From Curtobacterium sp. MCJR17_055 (GTDB taxonomy: Bacteria > Actinomycetota > Actinomycetes > Actinomycetales > Microbacteriaceae), in NCBI RefSeq assembly GCF_003224335.1, contig NZ_QKLF01000003.1, positions 186,001-250,000 of the forward strand: a DNA stretch of 64,000 bases, in the 5' to 3' direction. The position numbers were made by a program, and so were the translations under genes. The notes under the pieces are model-generated. The model did no database searches. It worked only from the letters and a program-made list of their open reading frames with translations, and had not been told where the DNA came from. Shown here one piece after another: positions 17,591 to 24,660 of this stretch; position 1 is the first letter of the stretch; the number at the start of each line of letters is the position of its first letter.

Positions 17591-17952
17591 TCGAGTGGTT
17601 CATGTGGGTGCAGTTCGCGATCGCCTGCGTCATCGGGGTGGCGGCCGTCGTCCTCGGCCTCGTCGGCCGGAAGCCGGACGACGCCACCGTCGGCGCACTG
17701 GCCCTCGTCGAGCTCCTGCTCCTGGTCCAGTTCGTGGTGGCGCTCATCGCCCCGGCCGTCGGCAACCCGCCGCAGGGCAACGTGCTCGAGTTCTGGGTCT
17801 ACGCCGTCTCGGTGGTCCTGGTACCGCCCGCCACCATCGTCTGGGCCCTCATCGACCGCACGCGCTGGAGCACCGTCGTGCTCGGCGCCGGTGCGTTCAC
17901 CGCCGCGGTCATGGTGTACCGGATGTACCAGATCTGGTTCGCGCTGAACTGA
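17587..17952 (+). CDS. Small four-helix membrane protein of unknown function
   Basis: A 121-residue protein with four predicted membrane helices: about residues 5-26, 36-57, 70-90 and 97-115. No enzymatic motif is visible. The GTG start overlaps the truB stop by 4 bp (GTGA), so it is probably translated from the truB message. Small membrane proteins of this type occur between truB and ribF in related genomes, as I recall, but I cannot name a function. Confidence 0.75.
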   Translation: MIEWFMWVQFAIACVIGVAAVVLGLVGRKPDDATVGALALVELLLLVQFVVALIAPAVGNPPQGNVLEFWVYAVSVVLVPPATIVWALIDRTRWSTVVLGAGAFTAAVMVYRMYQIWFALN

Positions 17953-18020
17953 CGGGAACGGTGCTGCACGCGACGGCCGTGCTCCCCGCGTCACCGTGCC
18001 CGGGTGTCCCGGGTGGTCGG

Positions 18021-18026
18021 TAGGAT
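18021..18026 (+). promoter_or_regulatory. -10 element for the membrane protein at 18034
   Basis: TAGGAT, 7 nt before the ATG at 18034. It also supports that ATG over the in-frame GTG at 18004, which lies upstream of the element. Confidence 0.45.
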
Positions 18027-18033
18027 CGGTGCA

Positions 18034-18558
18034 ATGGCGACCAAGTCCTCTGCAGGTGGATCCTCCTCGGCGAGCACCGCGGCCGAGCGCACCTCGGCAC
18101 CGAGGGTGTCCTCGTTGGCCACCGGTGTCGGCCGGGTCCTCATCGCGGTCTACGGCATCCTCGCCCTGGCCGCCACCGGTCGGAGCGTCGTGCAGATCGC
18201 GGAGGACTTCTCCTTCGCGCCGTTCTCGTACACGCTGAGCGCCATCGCCGCCGTGGTCTACATCCTCGCCATGGTCGCCCTCATCGTGCCCGGCCGGACC
18301 TGGTACCGGGTGGCCTGCGTGACCATCGTCTTCGAGATGACCGGCGTGCTCGTCGTCGGGACGCTCTCGCTGCTCGACCGCCAGCTGTTCCCGGACCTGA
18401 CGATCTGGTCCTACTACGGCATGGGGTACGCGTTCGCGCCGCTCGTGCTGCCGATCGCGGGCCTGTGGTGGCTCCGGAAGCACCACCGCGCAGCCCTCGA
18501 GCGCGGCACGACGCCCGCAGCGGCCGCCGCGGACCAGCACCTCGGGTCCGCCGAGTGA
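18034..18558 (+). CDS. Membrane protein of unknown function
   Basis: A 174-residue protein with a Ser/Ala-rich cytoplasmic N-terminus of about 25 residues and four predicted membrane helices (starting near residues 28, 62, 87 and 125), followed by a charged C-terminus WWLRKHHRAALERG. No known catalytic motif is present. It lies 17 bp before ribF and could share its transcript. Function unknown. Confidence 0.75.
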   Translation: MATKSSAGGSSSASTAAERTSAPRVSSLATGVGRVLIAVYGILALAATGRSVVQIAEDFSFAPFSYTLSAIAAVVYILAMVALIVPGRTWYRVACVTIVFEMTGVLVVGTLSLLDRQLFPDLTIWSYYGMGYAFAPLVLPIAGLWWLRKHHRAALERGTTPAAAAADQHLGSAE

Positions 18559-18575
18559 CGGGGAGGGACGCCAGC

Positions 18576-19538
18576 ATGCAGTTCTACGACGACCCGGCAG
18601 CCGTGCCGACGGACTTCGGCCCGAGTGCCGTCACCATCGGCAAGTTCGACGGTGTGCACGTCGGGCACCGCGCCGTGATCGCCCACCTCGAGCAGGCGGC
18701 CCGCGCGCGCGGTCTCACCTCGACCGTCGTCACCTTCGACCAGCACCCGCTCAACGTGATCGACCCGCAGCGGGTGCCGCCGCCGCTGACGAGCACGGCA
18801 CAGCGGCGCGAACTCCTCGCGGACGTCGGCGTCGACGCCACCCTCCTGCTCCGGTTCGACCCCGAACTGCAGGCGAAGTCCGCCGAGTCGTTCGTGTCGG
18901 AGATCCTCGTGGGCACGCTGCACGCGCGTCTGGTGTTCGTCGGGAGCGACTTCCGGTTCGGGGCACACGGTGCCGGGGACGTCGCCCTGCTCCGGGAGCT
19001 CGGTGAGCGGCACGGGTTCCTCGTCGAGCTCATCGACGACGTCGGCCTGGTCGACGACGTCCGTCCCGCGGGAGAGCGACGCGTGTCCTCCACCTGGATC
19101 CGCGAACTCCTCGGCGTCGGTCGCGTCGCCGAGGCCGCACGGTTGCTCGGCCGCGAGCACGCCGTCCGGAGCACGGTCGTGCGGGGCAACCAGCGAGGGC
19201 GCGAGATGGGCTACCCCACCGCGAACCTCGACCCGCACTGCGAGGGATTCGTCCCGGCCGACGGGGTGTACGCCGCGCGCGTCGTGTACGACGGGGTGAC
19301 GTACCCGGCCGCTGTGTCGGTCGGCAACAACCCGACGTTCGAGGGCGTCCCGGAGAAGCAGATCGAGGCGCACCTGCTCGACGTGGACATCGACCTGTAC
19401 GACGAGACGATCTCGGTGCTGTTCGTCGCCTACGTCCGCGGGATGGTCGCCTTCGGTGGGATGGACGAGCTCGCCGCGCAGATGCGCCAGGACGACCTCG
19501 CCATCCGGGCGTTGCTGGGCATGCCCGTCTCCGCCTGA
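18576..19538 (+). CDS. ribF: Bifunctional riboflavin kinase/FAD synthetase
   Basis: RibF phosphorylates riboflavin to FMN and adenylates FMN to FAD. The 320 residues contain an N-terminal FAD synthetase domain with the nucleotidyl-transferase motif GKFDGVHVGH (residues 22-31) and STWIRELLGVGRVAEAARLLGRE, then the C-terminal riboflavin kinase domain with RGNQRGREMGYPTANL and the YDETISVLFVAYVRG strand. GGGAGGG precedes the ATG. A perfect palindromic terminator follows, separating it from the convergent DUF349 gene. Confidence 0.96.
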   Translation: MQFYDDPAAVPTDFGPSAVTIGKFDGVHVGHRAVIAHLEQAARARGLTSTVVTFDQHPLNVIDPQRVPPPLTSTAQRRELLADVGVDATLLLRFDPELQAKSAESFVSEILVGTLHARLVFVGSDFRFGAHGAGDVALLRELGERHGFLVELIDDVGLVDDVRPAGERRVSSTWIRELLGVGRVAEAARLLGREHAVRSTVVRGNQRGREMGYPTANLDPHCEGFVPADGVYAARVVYDGVTYPAAVSVGNNPTFEGVPEKQIEAHLLDVDIDLYDETISVLFVAYVRGMVAFGGMDELAAQMRQDDLAIRALLGMPVSA

Positions 19539-19550
19539 CGGGACGTGACA

Positions 19551-19590
19551 GACGGATGCCCCGTGGCCGATCGGCCACGGGGCATCCGTC
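19551..19590. terminator. Palindromic bidirectional terminator between ribF and the DUF349 gene
   Basis: A perfect 18-bp stem (19551-19568 with 19573-19590) has the loop GATC, which is itself self-complementary. The upper stem CCCCGTGGCC resembles the terminators at 10095 and 48927. It lies between convergent genes. Confidence 0.78.
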
Positions 19591-19607
19591 CGTCGTCGGT
19601 CGAGCGC

Positions 19608-20840
19608 TCAGCCGCCCAGCGCGTCGAGCCAGATCTTGCGGGCGTCGAGCGCTTCGCGTGCGTCCTTGATCCGGCGCGCGTCCCCGCTCGCCTCGGCGTC
19701 GGCGAGCTCGCCCTCGAGCTTCGCGATCGCGCCCTCGAGCTGGCTCGCGAGCCCGGTCTGCCGTGCCTTGCGCTCCGGGTCGGACTGCTTCCAGTGCTGG
19801 TCCTCGAGGCCACGGACGTGGTCCTCCACCGCGCGGATGCGGTCCTCGACGCGGCGGACGTCGGCGCGCGGGACGCGGCCGATCTCGTCCCAGCGACGCT
19901 GGACGTCCGTCAGCGCCTTGCGTGCCGCAGCGCGGTCCTGCATCTGCAGGATCGGTTCTGCCTCGGTGAGCAACGCCAGCTTCGCCTCGAGGTTCGCCGA
20001 GTACTCCTCGTTCTCGGCGGACGCCTCGGCGTGCCGCTGTTCGAAGAGGACGTCGCCGGCGGCCTTGAAGCGAGCCCAGAGCGCGTCGTCGTGACGCTTG
20101 CCGGCGCGCCCGGCACCCTTCCACTCGTCCAACAGCTGGCGGTACGCGGGGATCGCGTCCGAGCCGCGCGGTGCGAGCGCCTCGGCCTGCTGCACGAGTT
20201 CCTGCTTGCGGGCTCGGGCATCGCGGTGCTGCGAGTCCAGCTCCGAGTAGAAGGCGCGTCGGTGCTGGTCGACCGTCGAGCGCGCGGTCCGGAACCGCTT
20301 CCACAGGTCGTTCGCGTCGTTCTTCGGGATGCGCGGGCCGTCGTGCTGGTGCTGCTGCCAGCGGGCGAAGACGTCGTCGAGCTGCGCGGTCACCTGCTTC
20401 CACTGCGCCCGGGCGGGGTCGACCGCGGCGAGTGCCTCGGCCTCCTCCACCAGCGCGGTGCGGTACGCGAGCGCCTCGGTCAGGGCCTGCTGCGCCTGCG
20501 CGGCCTGCTCCTTGGTCAGGGAGCCCACCTGGTCGGTGAGTGCGCCGATGCGGTCCTCGAGCGACTTGATGTCCCCGACGACCCGCGCGTCCGCCACCAG
20601 GCTCCGCAGGTGCTCGACGGTGCGGGCGACGTCACCGGCCGACGCGCCGCCCTTGACGCGCTGCTCGGCGATCTTCACCTGGCCCTCGAGATCGGCGTAC
20701 TTCCGGGCGAAGTAGGCGAGGGCTTCCTCGGCGGACGCGTCCGGGTACTCGCCGACGACCCGTTCCGAGTCCTCGTACCGGACGTAGACCGTCCCGCTCT
20801 CGTCGACCCTGCCCCAGGTCGTTGCTTCGTCAGATGCCAC
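19608..20840 (-). CDS. DUF349 domain-containing protein
   Basis: A 410-residue, strongly charged, largely helical protein built from DUF349 repeats. Recurrent W-x-x-a-gr-a-g-k-r-hddaLWarFkaA-type units (for example LLDEWKGAGRAGKRHDDALW and LWKRFRTARSTVDQHR) run from about residue 130 to 350, with coiled-coil-like ends. The N-terminus (TTWGRVDESGTVYVR) is the usual actinobacterial opening. Function is not established; no catalytic residues or membrane segments are seen, so it is probably a cytoplasmic scaffold or nucleic-acid-associated protein. The GTG start has GAGG about eight bases upstream. It converges with ribF. Confidence 0.88.
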   Translation of the reverse strand: MASDEATTWGRVDESGTVYVRYEDSERVVGEYPDASAEEALAYFARKYADLEGQVKIAEQRVKGGASAGDVARTVEHLRSLVADARVVGDIKSLEDRIGALTDQVGSLTKEQAAQAQQALTEALAYRTALVEEAEALAAVDPARAQWKQVTAQLDDVFARWQQHQHDGPRIPKNDANDLWKRFRTARSTVDQHRRAFYSELDSQHRDARARKQELVQQAEALAPRGSDAIPAYRQLLDEWKGAGRAGKRHDDALWARFKAAGDVLFEQRHAEASAENEEYSANLEAKLALLTEAEPILQMQDRAAARKALTDVQRRWDEIGRVPRADVRRVEDRIRAVEDHVRGLEDQHWKQSDPERKARQTGLASQLEGAIAKLEGELADAEASGDARRIKDAREALDARKIWLDALGG

Positions 20841-20901
20841 AGGTCTCGCCTCGATCGTGGTCGTGCATCACCGACGTCGCCGTCGGCACGGTCAGGTCGT
20901 C

Positions 20902-20907
20902 AGCCTA
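20902..20907 (-). promoter_or_regulatory. Candidate -10 for the DUF349 gene
   Basis: TAGGCT on the minus strand about 60 nt before the GTG at 20840, in the gap of 113 bp between two minus-strand genes. The hexamer is good, but no -35 is evident. Confidence 0.35.
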
Positions 20908-20953
20908 TTGCACGGTCGGGCCGTGCGACGGGCGTGTGCGCTTTCGCCGTGGA

Positions 20954-21763
20954 CTACTTCTCCCGGGCGATCGTGGCGCCGGTGATCTCCGTCGGCACCT
21001 CCGGCTTCCCGGAGCCGTCGGCGCCGGGGTCCGCGATGCCCTTCGACGTCACCTGCGACACGAGGTCCGACAGGCCGCTCGTGACCTTCCCGACGACCGT
21101 GTACCCACCCGACGAGGGGTCGAGCGTGGTGTCGTCCGTCACGATGAAGAACTGCGTGGTCTGTGACGCGGGCGACGACCCGCGGGCGATGGCGATGGTG
21201 CCCGCCGCGTACCGGCCGTCCTCGGGCACGTTCTCGAGCGGACCGTACTGGAAGCCGGCGTCCCCCGTGCCGTCCCCGTTCGCGGACCCGCACTGCAGGA
21301 AGTGGAAGTCGTCGCTGTCGGCGAGGCGGTGGCAGGTCGTGCCCTGGTAGAACCGCTTGCGGATGAGGTCGATCTCGACGCTGGTGGCCTGCGGTGCCGC
21401 TGCGCCGTCGAGCTCGATGCCGAGCCGGACGTCGTCGTTGAGCGTCAGGGAGCCGGTCCAGGTCGACCCCGCCGCGATGTCCTTGCTCGGCACGTCACCG
21501 GTGCCCGCCGCGGTCGCGCTGGGTGACGGCGTGGGGGTGGCGGTGCCGGTCGCGCTGGCCGACGCGGTGGCGCGGTCGTCGTCCTGCGTCGCCGCGTACA
21601 CCAACTGGGAACCGGTCGCGAGCGCGGCGACCAGCACGAGGGCCCCGGCCCAGACGACGTCGTCGCGGACCCGACGACGTCGCTGACGCTCGTGGAGGCC
21701 CTGTCTGGCCTGGTAGAGACGGAGTCGCTCGCGGGCTTCACGGCTCTGGTTCTTCGGTGCCAC
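20954..21763 (-). CDS. Membrane-anchored cyclophilin-type peptidyl-prolyl isomerase
   Basis: A 269-residue protein: a basic cytoplasmic N-terminus (RRRRVRDD), one membrane helix near residues 38-58, a Ser/Thr/Ala/Pro-rich extracytoplasmic linker, and a cyclophilin domain (TTCHRLADSDDFHFLQCG, GTIAIARGS, QTTQFFIVTDDTTLD). It should catalyse proline isomerisation of exported or surface proteins. Substitutions in the core (FHFLQCG in place of F-x-IQGG) suggest a divergent, possibly weak, active site. It is the second proline isomerase in this window, after the FKBP lipoprotein at 1334. The GTG start has AGAAG upstream. Confidence 0.9.
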   Translation of the reverse strand: MAPKNQSREARERLRLYQARQGLHERQRRRRVRDDVVWAGALVLVAALATGSQLVYAATQDDDRATASASATGTATPTPSPSATAAGTGDVPSKDIAAGSTWTGSLTLNDDVRLGIELDGAAAPQATSVEIDLIRKRFYQGTTCHRLADSDDFHFLQCGSANGDGTGDAGFQYGPLENVPEDGRYAAGTIAIARGSSPASQTTQFFIVTDDTTLDPSSGGYTVVGKVTSGLSDLVSQVTSKGIADPGADGSGKPEVPTEITGATIAREK

Positions 21764-21800
21764 GGTGCTCTTCTGACCTCTCGTCGCGGTGTCGGTTGCG

Positions 21801-21806
21801 AGCGTA
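21801..21806 (-). promoter_or_regulatory. -10 element for the cyclophilin gene
   Basis: TACGCT on the minus strand about 37 nt before the GTG at 21763, giving a short leader. Confidence 0.4.
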
Positions 21807-21869
21807 CCGGGTCGCCCCCTCGGGCCCGGGTCGGTGCCGTGCGGTGGCGAGCACGTCGGTGTGGACGCC

Positions 21870-21875
21870 TACCAT
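21870..21875 (+). promoter_or_regulatory. -10 element for rarA
   Basis: TACCAT is 6 nt before the ATG at 21882; this leaderless spacing selects that ATG over in-frame GTG codons further upstream. Confidence 0.5.
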
Positions 21876-21881
21876 CGAGGC

Positions 21882-23264
21882 ATGGCACCAGACCGCTCGG
21901 GGATGAACGCGCCGACGACGGGTGGGCGGGCCGGTCTCGCGCAGGGTTCCGTGCCGCTGGCGGTCCGCATGCGTCCGACGAGCCTGGACGAGGTGGCGGG
22001 ACAGCAGCACCTGCTCGGTCGCGGGTCCCCGCTCGTGCAGCTGGCGACGGGCACGCGGGAGCACCCGGGCGGGGTCTCCGTGATCCTCTGGGGTCCCCCG
22101 GGCACCGGCAAGACGACCCTCGCGCAGGCGATCGCCCGGCAGTCCGGCCGTGAGTTCGTCGAGCTCTCCGCCGTGACCGCCGGCGTCAAGGACGTGCGCG
22201 AGGTCATGGAGAAGGCCCTCGCGCACCGGGACCTCTACGGCTCGACGACGGTGCTGTTCCTCGACGAGATCCACCGCTTCAGCAAGGCGCAGCAGGACGC
22301 CCTGTTGCCCGGTGTCGAGAACGGCTGGGTCATCCTCATCGCCGCGACGACCGAGAACCCGTCCTTCTCCGTCATCTCGCCGCTCCTGTCCCGGTCGCTC
22401 CTGCTCACCCTGAAGCCGTTGACCGACGCCGACCTGGGCATGCTCGTGGACCGCGCGGTGGAGGACGCACGCGGCCTCGGCGGCGCCGTGGTCCTCGGCG
22501 ACGAAGCCCGCGCCGCGATCGTCCGGCTCGCGTCGGGGGACGCCCGCCGGGCCCTGACCGCGCTCGAGGCAGCCGCGGCGTCGGCGGTCGCCGGCCAGGA
22601 CGACGACGAGCGCGAGGACGGCACGGCACCGGTCGTGGACGCCGAGACGGTCGCGGCCGCGGTCGACCGTGCACTGCTCCGCTACGACCGGGCCGGCGAC
22701 GAGCACTACGACGTCATCAGCGCGTTCATCAAGTCGGTGCGGGGGAGCGACGTCGACGCCGCACTGCACTACCTCGCCCGGATGATCGAGGCGGGGGAGG
22801 ACCCGCGGTTCATCGCCCGCCGGATCATCATCTCGGCGTCGGAGGACATCGGCATGGCCGATCCGCAGGCCCTGCCGATCGCGGTCGCCGCGGCGCAGGC
22901 CGTGCAGCTGATCGGCATGCCGGAGGGGCGGATCCCGCTCGCCGAGGCCGTCGTCTACCTCGCGACCGCGCCGAAGTCGAACGCGGCGTACAACGGTGTG
23001 AACCAGGCGATCGCCGACGTCAAGGCCGGGCGGATGGGCGTCGTGCCGAACCACCTCCGGGACGCGCACTACGCCGGGGCGAAGCGGCTCGGGCACGGCA
23101 AGGGGTACGTGTACTCGCACGACGCCGAGCACGGCGTCGCCACCCAGCAGTACCTGCCGGACGCCATCGACGGCACCGAGTACTACACACCGACGGCGAA
23201 CGGGTTCGAGCGCGAGATCGGCCCCCGGCTCGACCGCCTGCGCGGCATCATCCGCGGCGACTGA
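21882..23264 (+). CDS. rarA: Replication-associated recombination protein RarA (MgsA)
   Basis: A clamp-loader-like AAA+ ATPase acting at stalled replication forks. The 460 residues include Walker [10 protein letters not shown] (residues 71-79), Walker B with sensor [19 protein letters not shown], the arginine-finger region and the C-terminal MgsA domain ([53 protein letters not shown]). Length and domain order match the family. Transcribed toward rpsD, with 284 bp of noncoding DNA between them. Confidence 0.95.
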   Translation: MAPDRSGMNAPTTGGRAGLAQGSVPLAVRMRPTSLDEVAGQQHLLGRGSPLVQLATGTREHPGGVSVILWGPPGTGKTTLAQAIARQSGREFVELSAVTAGVKDVREVMEKALAHRDLYGSTTVLFLDEIHRFSKAQQDALLPGVENGWVILIAATTENPSFSVISPLLSRSLLLTLKPLTDADLGMLVDRAVEDARGLGGAVVLGDEARAAIVRLASGDARRALTALEAAAASAVAGQDDDEREDGTAPVVDAETVAAAVDRALLRYDRAGDEHYDVISAFIKSVRGSDVDAALHYLARMIEAGEDPRFIARRIIISASEDIGMADPQALPIAVAAAQAVQLIGMPEGRIPLAEAVVYLATAPKSNAAYNGVNQAIADVKAGRMGVVPNHLRDAHYAGAKRLGHGKGYVYSHDAEHGVATQQYLPDAIDGTEYYTPTANGFEREIGPRLDRLRGIIRGD

Positions 23265-23316
23265 ACGCCGACGCGCCGACACCGGATGGAGGCTGTGCGC
23301 GGGGCCGTCGTGCTGC

Positions 23317-23322
23317 TATCGT
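23317..23322 (+). promoter_or_regulatory. Candidate -10 for the rpsD leader
   Basis: TATCGT places transcription start near 23330, giving a leader of about 220 nt before rpsD. No convincing -35 was seen. Confidence 0.4.
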
Positions 23323-23329
23323 TGACGGG

Positions 23330-23548
23330 CCTACGTCCTGGTCCTCGCGTGCGGCTGCGTCGAGGACACAGTGCCGGAGCGGTCGGACCACCTCGTGTGG
23401 TCCAACAGCCCGGCACGGGGGCAGAGGTTCGGACTGTAGCCGTCCGATCCCACAGGCTCATCCCTCTGGATCCCGTCACGGGGTCCGTCGGTGCGTGCGC
23501 GCTCCGAGACCCGTGACATCTTCAGTTCAGTACAGAGAAAAGGACCCT
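23330..23548 (+). promoter_or_regulatory. Structured 5' leader of rpsD
   Basis: About 220 nt with no plausible coding frame but several nested hairpins: GTCCTCG/CGAGGAC (23341-23367); GTGCCGG/CCGGCAC (23371-23416) enclosing a perfect GGACCAC/GTGGTCC hairpin with loop CTCGT (23385-23403); TCGGAC/GTCCGA (23429-23447); and GGATCCCG/CGGGGTCC (23468-23486). The last 60 nt are less structured and end in AAGGA, the rpsD ribosome-binding site. S4 represses its own synthesis in other bacteria by binding structured mRNA, so a ribosomal-protein leader is the obvious hypothesis. An independent small RNA sharing the promoter is the alternative. Confidence 0.5.
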
Positions 23549-24178
23549 GTGTCTACCAAGTCCCGCACCCGCAGCAAGACCCGCCTCTCGCGCGCGCTCG
23601 GCATCCCGCTGACGCCGAAGGCGGCCCGTTACCTCGAGAAGCGCCCCTACGGGCCCGGTGAGCACGGCCGCACGCGCCGTCGTGCGGACAGCGACTACGC
23701 CGTCCGTCTCCGTGAGAAGCAGCGTCTGCGCGCCCAGTACGGCATCCGCGAGAAGCAGCTCCGCATCGTCTTCGAAGAGGCCCGCAAGTCGGCCGGTCTG
23801 ACCGGTGAGAACCTCGTCGAGCTCCTCGAGACCCGCCTGGACGCCCTCGTGCTCCGTGCCGGCTTCGCCCGGACGACCGCGCAGGCCCGCCAGCTGATCG
23901 TGCACCGTCACATCCTCGTCGACGGCAAGCTCGTCGACCGTCCCTCCTTCCGCGTCAAGGAGGGCCAGCTGATCCACGTCAAGCAGCGCTCCGAGTCGCT
24001 CGAGCCCTTCCAGGTCGCCGCTGCCGGTGGTCACCAGGAAGTCCTCCCGAAGGTCCCGGGCTACCTGGACGTCGAGATCGACAAGCTCCAGGCGCGCCTG
24101 GTCCGTCGTCCGAAGCGCGCCGAGGTCCCCGTGACCTGTGAAGTGCAGCTCGTCGTCGAGTACTACGCAGCCCGCTGA
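23549..24178 (+). CDS. rpsD: 30S ribosomal protein S4
   Basis: S4 nucleates 30S assembly by binding 16S rRNA. The 209 residues contain the S4 RNA-binding domain (LETRLDALVLRAGFARTTAQARQLIVHRHILVDGKLV). The N-terminal zinc-binding cysteines are absent, so this is the cysteine-free (C-minus) form; whether a paralogue exists elsewhere is unknown. The gene is away from the rpsM-rpsK-rpoA cluster and instead precedes alaS, as in many Actinobacteria. The GTG start has AAGGA six bases upstream. A terminator hairpin follows. Confidence 0.97.
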   Translation: MSTKSRTRSKTRLSRALGIPLTPKAARYLEKRPYGPGEHGRTRRRADSDYAVRLREKQRLRAQYGIREKQLRIVFEEARKSAGLTGENLVELLETRLDALVLRAGFARTTAQARQLIVHRHILVDGKLVDRPSFRVKEGQLIHVKQRSESLEPFQVAAAGGHQEVLPKVPGYLDVEIDKLQARLVRRPKRAEVPVTCEVQLVVEYYAAR

Positions 24179-24194
24179 CCCCAGCGTCGGTGGC

Positions 24195-24232
24195 AACGGC
24201 GGGTCGTCCTCTCCGGAGGGCGGCCCGCCGTT
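24195..24232 (+). terminator. Hairpin terminator after rpsD
   Basis: A 17-bp stem (24195-24211 with 24216-24232, including G-T pairs) closes the loop TCCG about 17 bp after the rpsD stop. Confidence 0.65.
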
Positions 24233-24301
24233 CTGCGTTCCCGGGCCCCGCGGGCGCGCAGACCGTGCCGTCGCGGGACCCGGGCCGTCGGGGTGCCGCG
24301 A

Positions 24302-24307
24302 TACGCT
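24302..24307 (+). promoter_or_regulatory. Candidate -10 for the small gene at 24348 and alaS
   Basis: TACGCT after the rpsD terminator, followed by a leader of about 35 nt with GAGGGAGG before the GTG at 24348. Confidence 0.4.
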
Positions 24308-24347
24308 TGTCGGACGCGCGCTCCGGCGTGCGCGAGAGGGAGGCACC

Positions 24348-24545
24348 GTGAAGCAGCTGTTCTTCGTCGCCGTCGGCGTGGTCATCGGGTTCGTCGCCGC
24401 ACAGCGCGTCAGCCGGACGCCCTCCGCCGCGCACCTCCTCGCCCAGGTCGACGCCCGGGCGAAGGCCTTCACGGGCGCCGTGGCCGAGGGGTACCGCTCG
24501 CGCGAGGCCGAGCTGCGTCCCACCGGCCACGGCGTCGACGACTGA
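24348..24545 (+). CDS. Short single-pass membrane protein
   Basis: A 65-residue protein starting at GTG 24348 behind a strong GAGGGAGG site. The N-terminal 20 residues (KQLFFVAVGVVIGFVAAQRV) form a hydrophobic helix, probably a membrane anchor; the rest is charged and helical. Small proteins at this position between rpsD and alaS are common in Actinobacteria, but no function is known to me. An independent promoter and terminator boundary support it as a real gene. Confidence 0.75.
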   Translation: MKQLFFVAVGVVIGFVAAQRVSRTPSAAHLLAQVDARAKAFTGAVAEGYRSREAELRPTGHGVDD

Positions 24546-24560
24546 CGCCCTCCCACACCA

Positions 24561-24594
24561 CCGCACCGTCCCCTCAGCCGCACCGTCCCCTCAG
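24561..24594 (+). repeat. Tandem 17-bp direct repeat before alaS
   Basis: Two perfect adjacent copies of CCGCACCGTCCCCTCAG (24561-24577 and 24578-24594) in the noncoding gap of 115 bp upstream of alaS. Confidence 0.85.
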
Positions 24595-24660
24595 GACGCG
24601 CGGTCCCGTTCCACCGGCCCCGAGCCTCCCGTCCCCGCCACACGCCCTACAGGAAGCACC

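Noticed and set aside
23286..23516. A 76-codon frame in the rpsD leader
   Set aside because: No ribosome-binding site, no conserved features, and it spans the predicted -10 and the hairpins.
23265..23548. A T-box, RNase P RNA or tmRNA in the rpsD upstream region
   Set aside because: No T-box TGGNACC core, no RNase P conserved blocks, and no tRNA-like ends were found.
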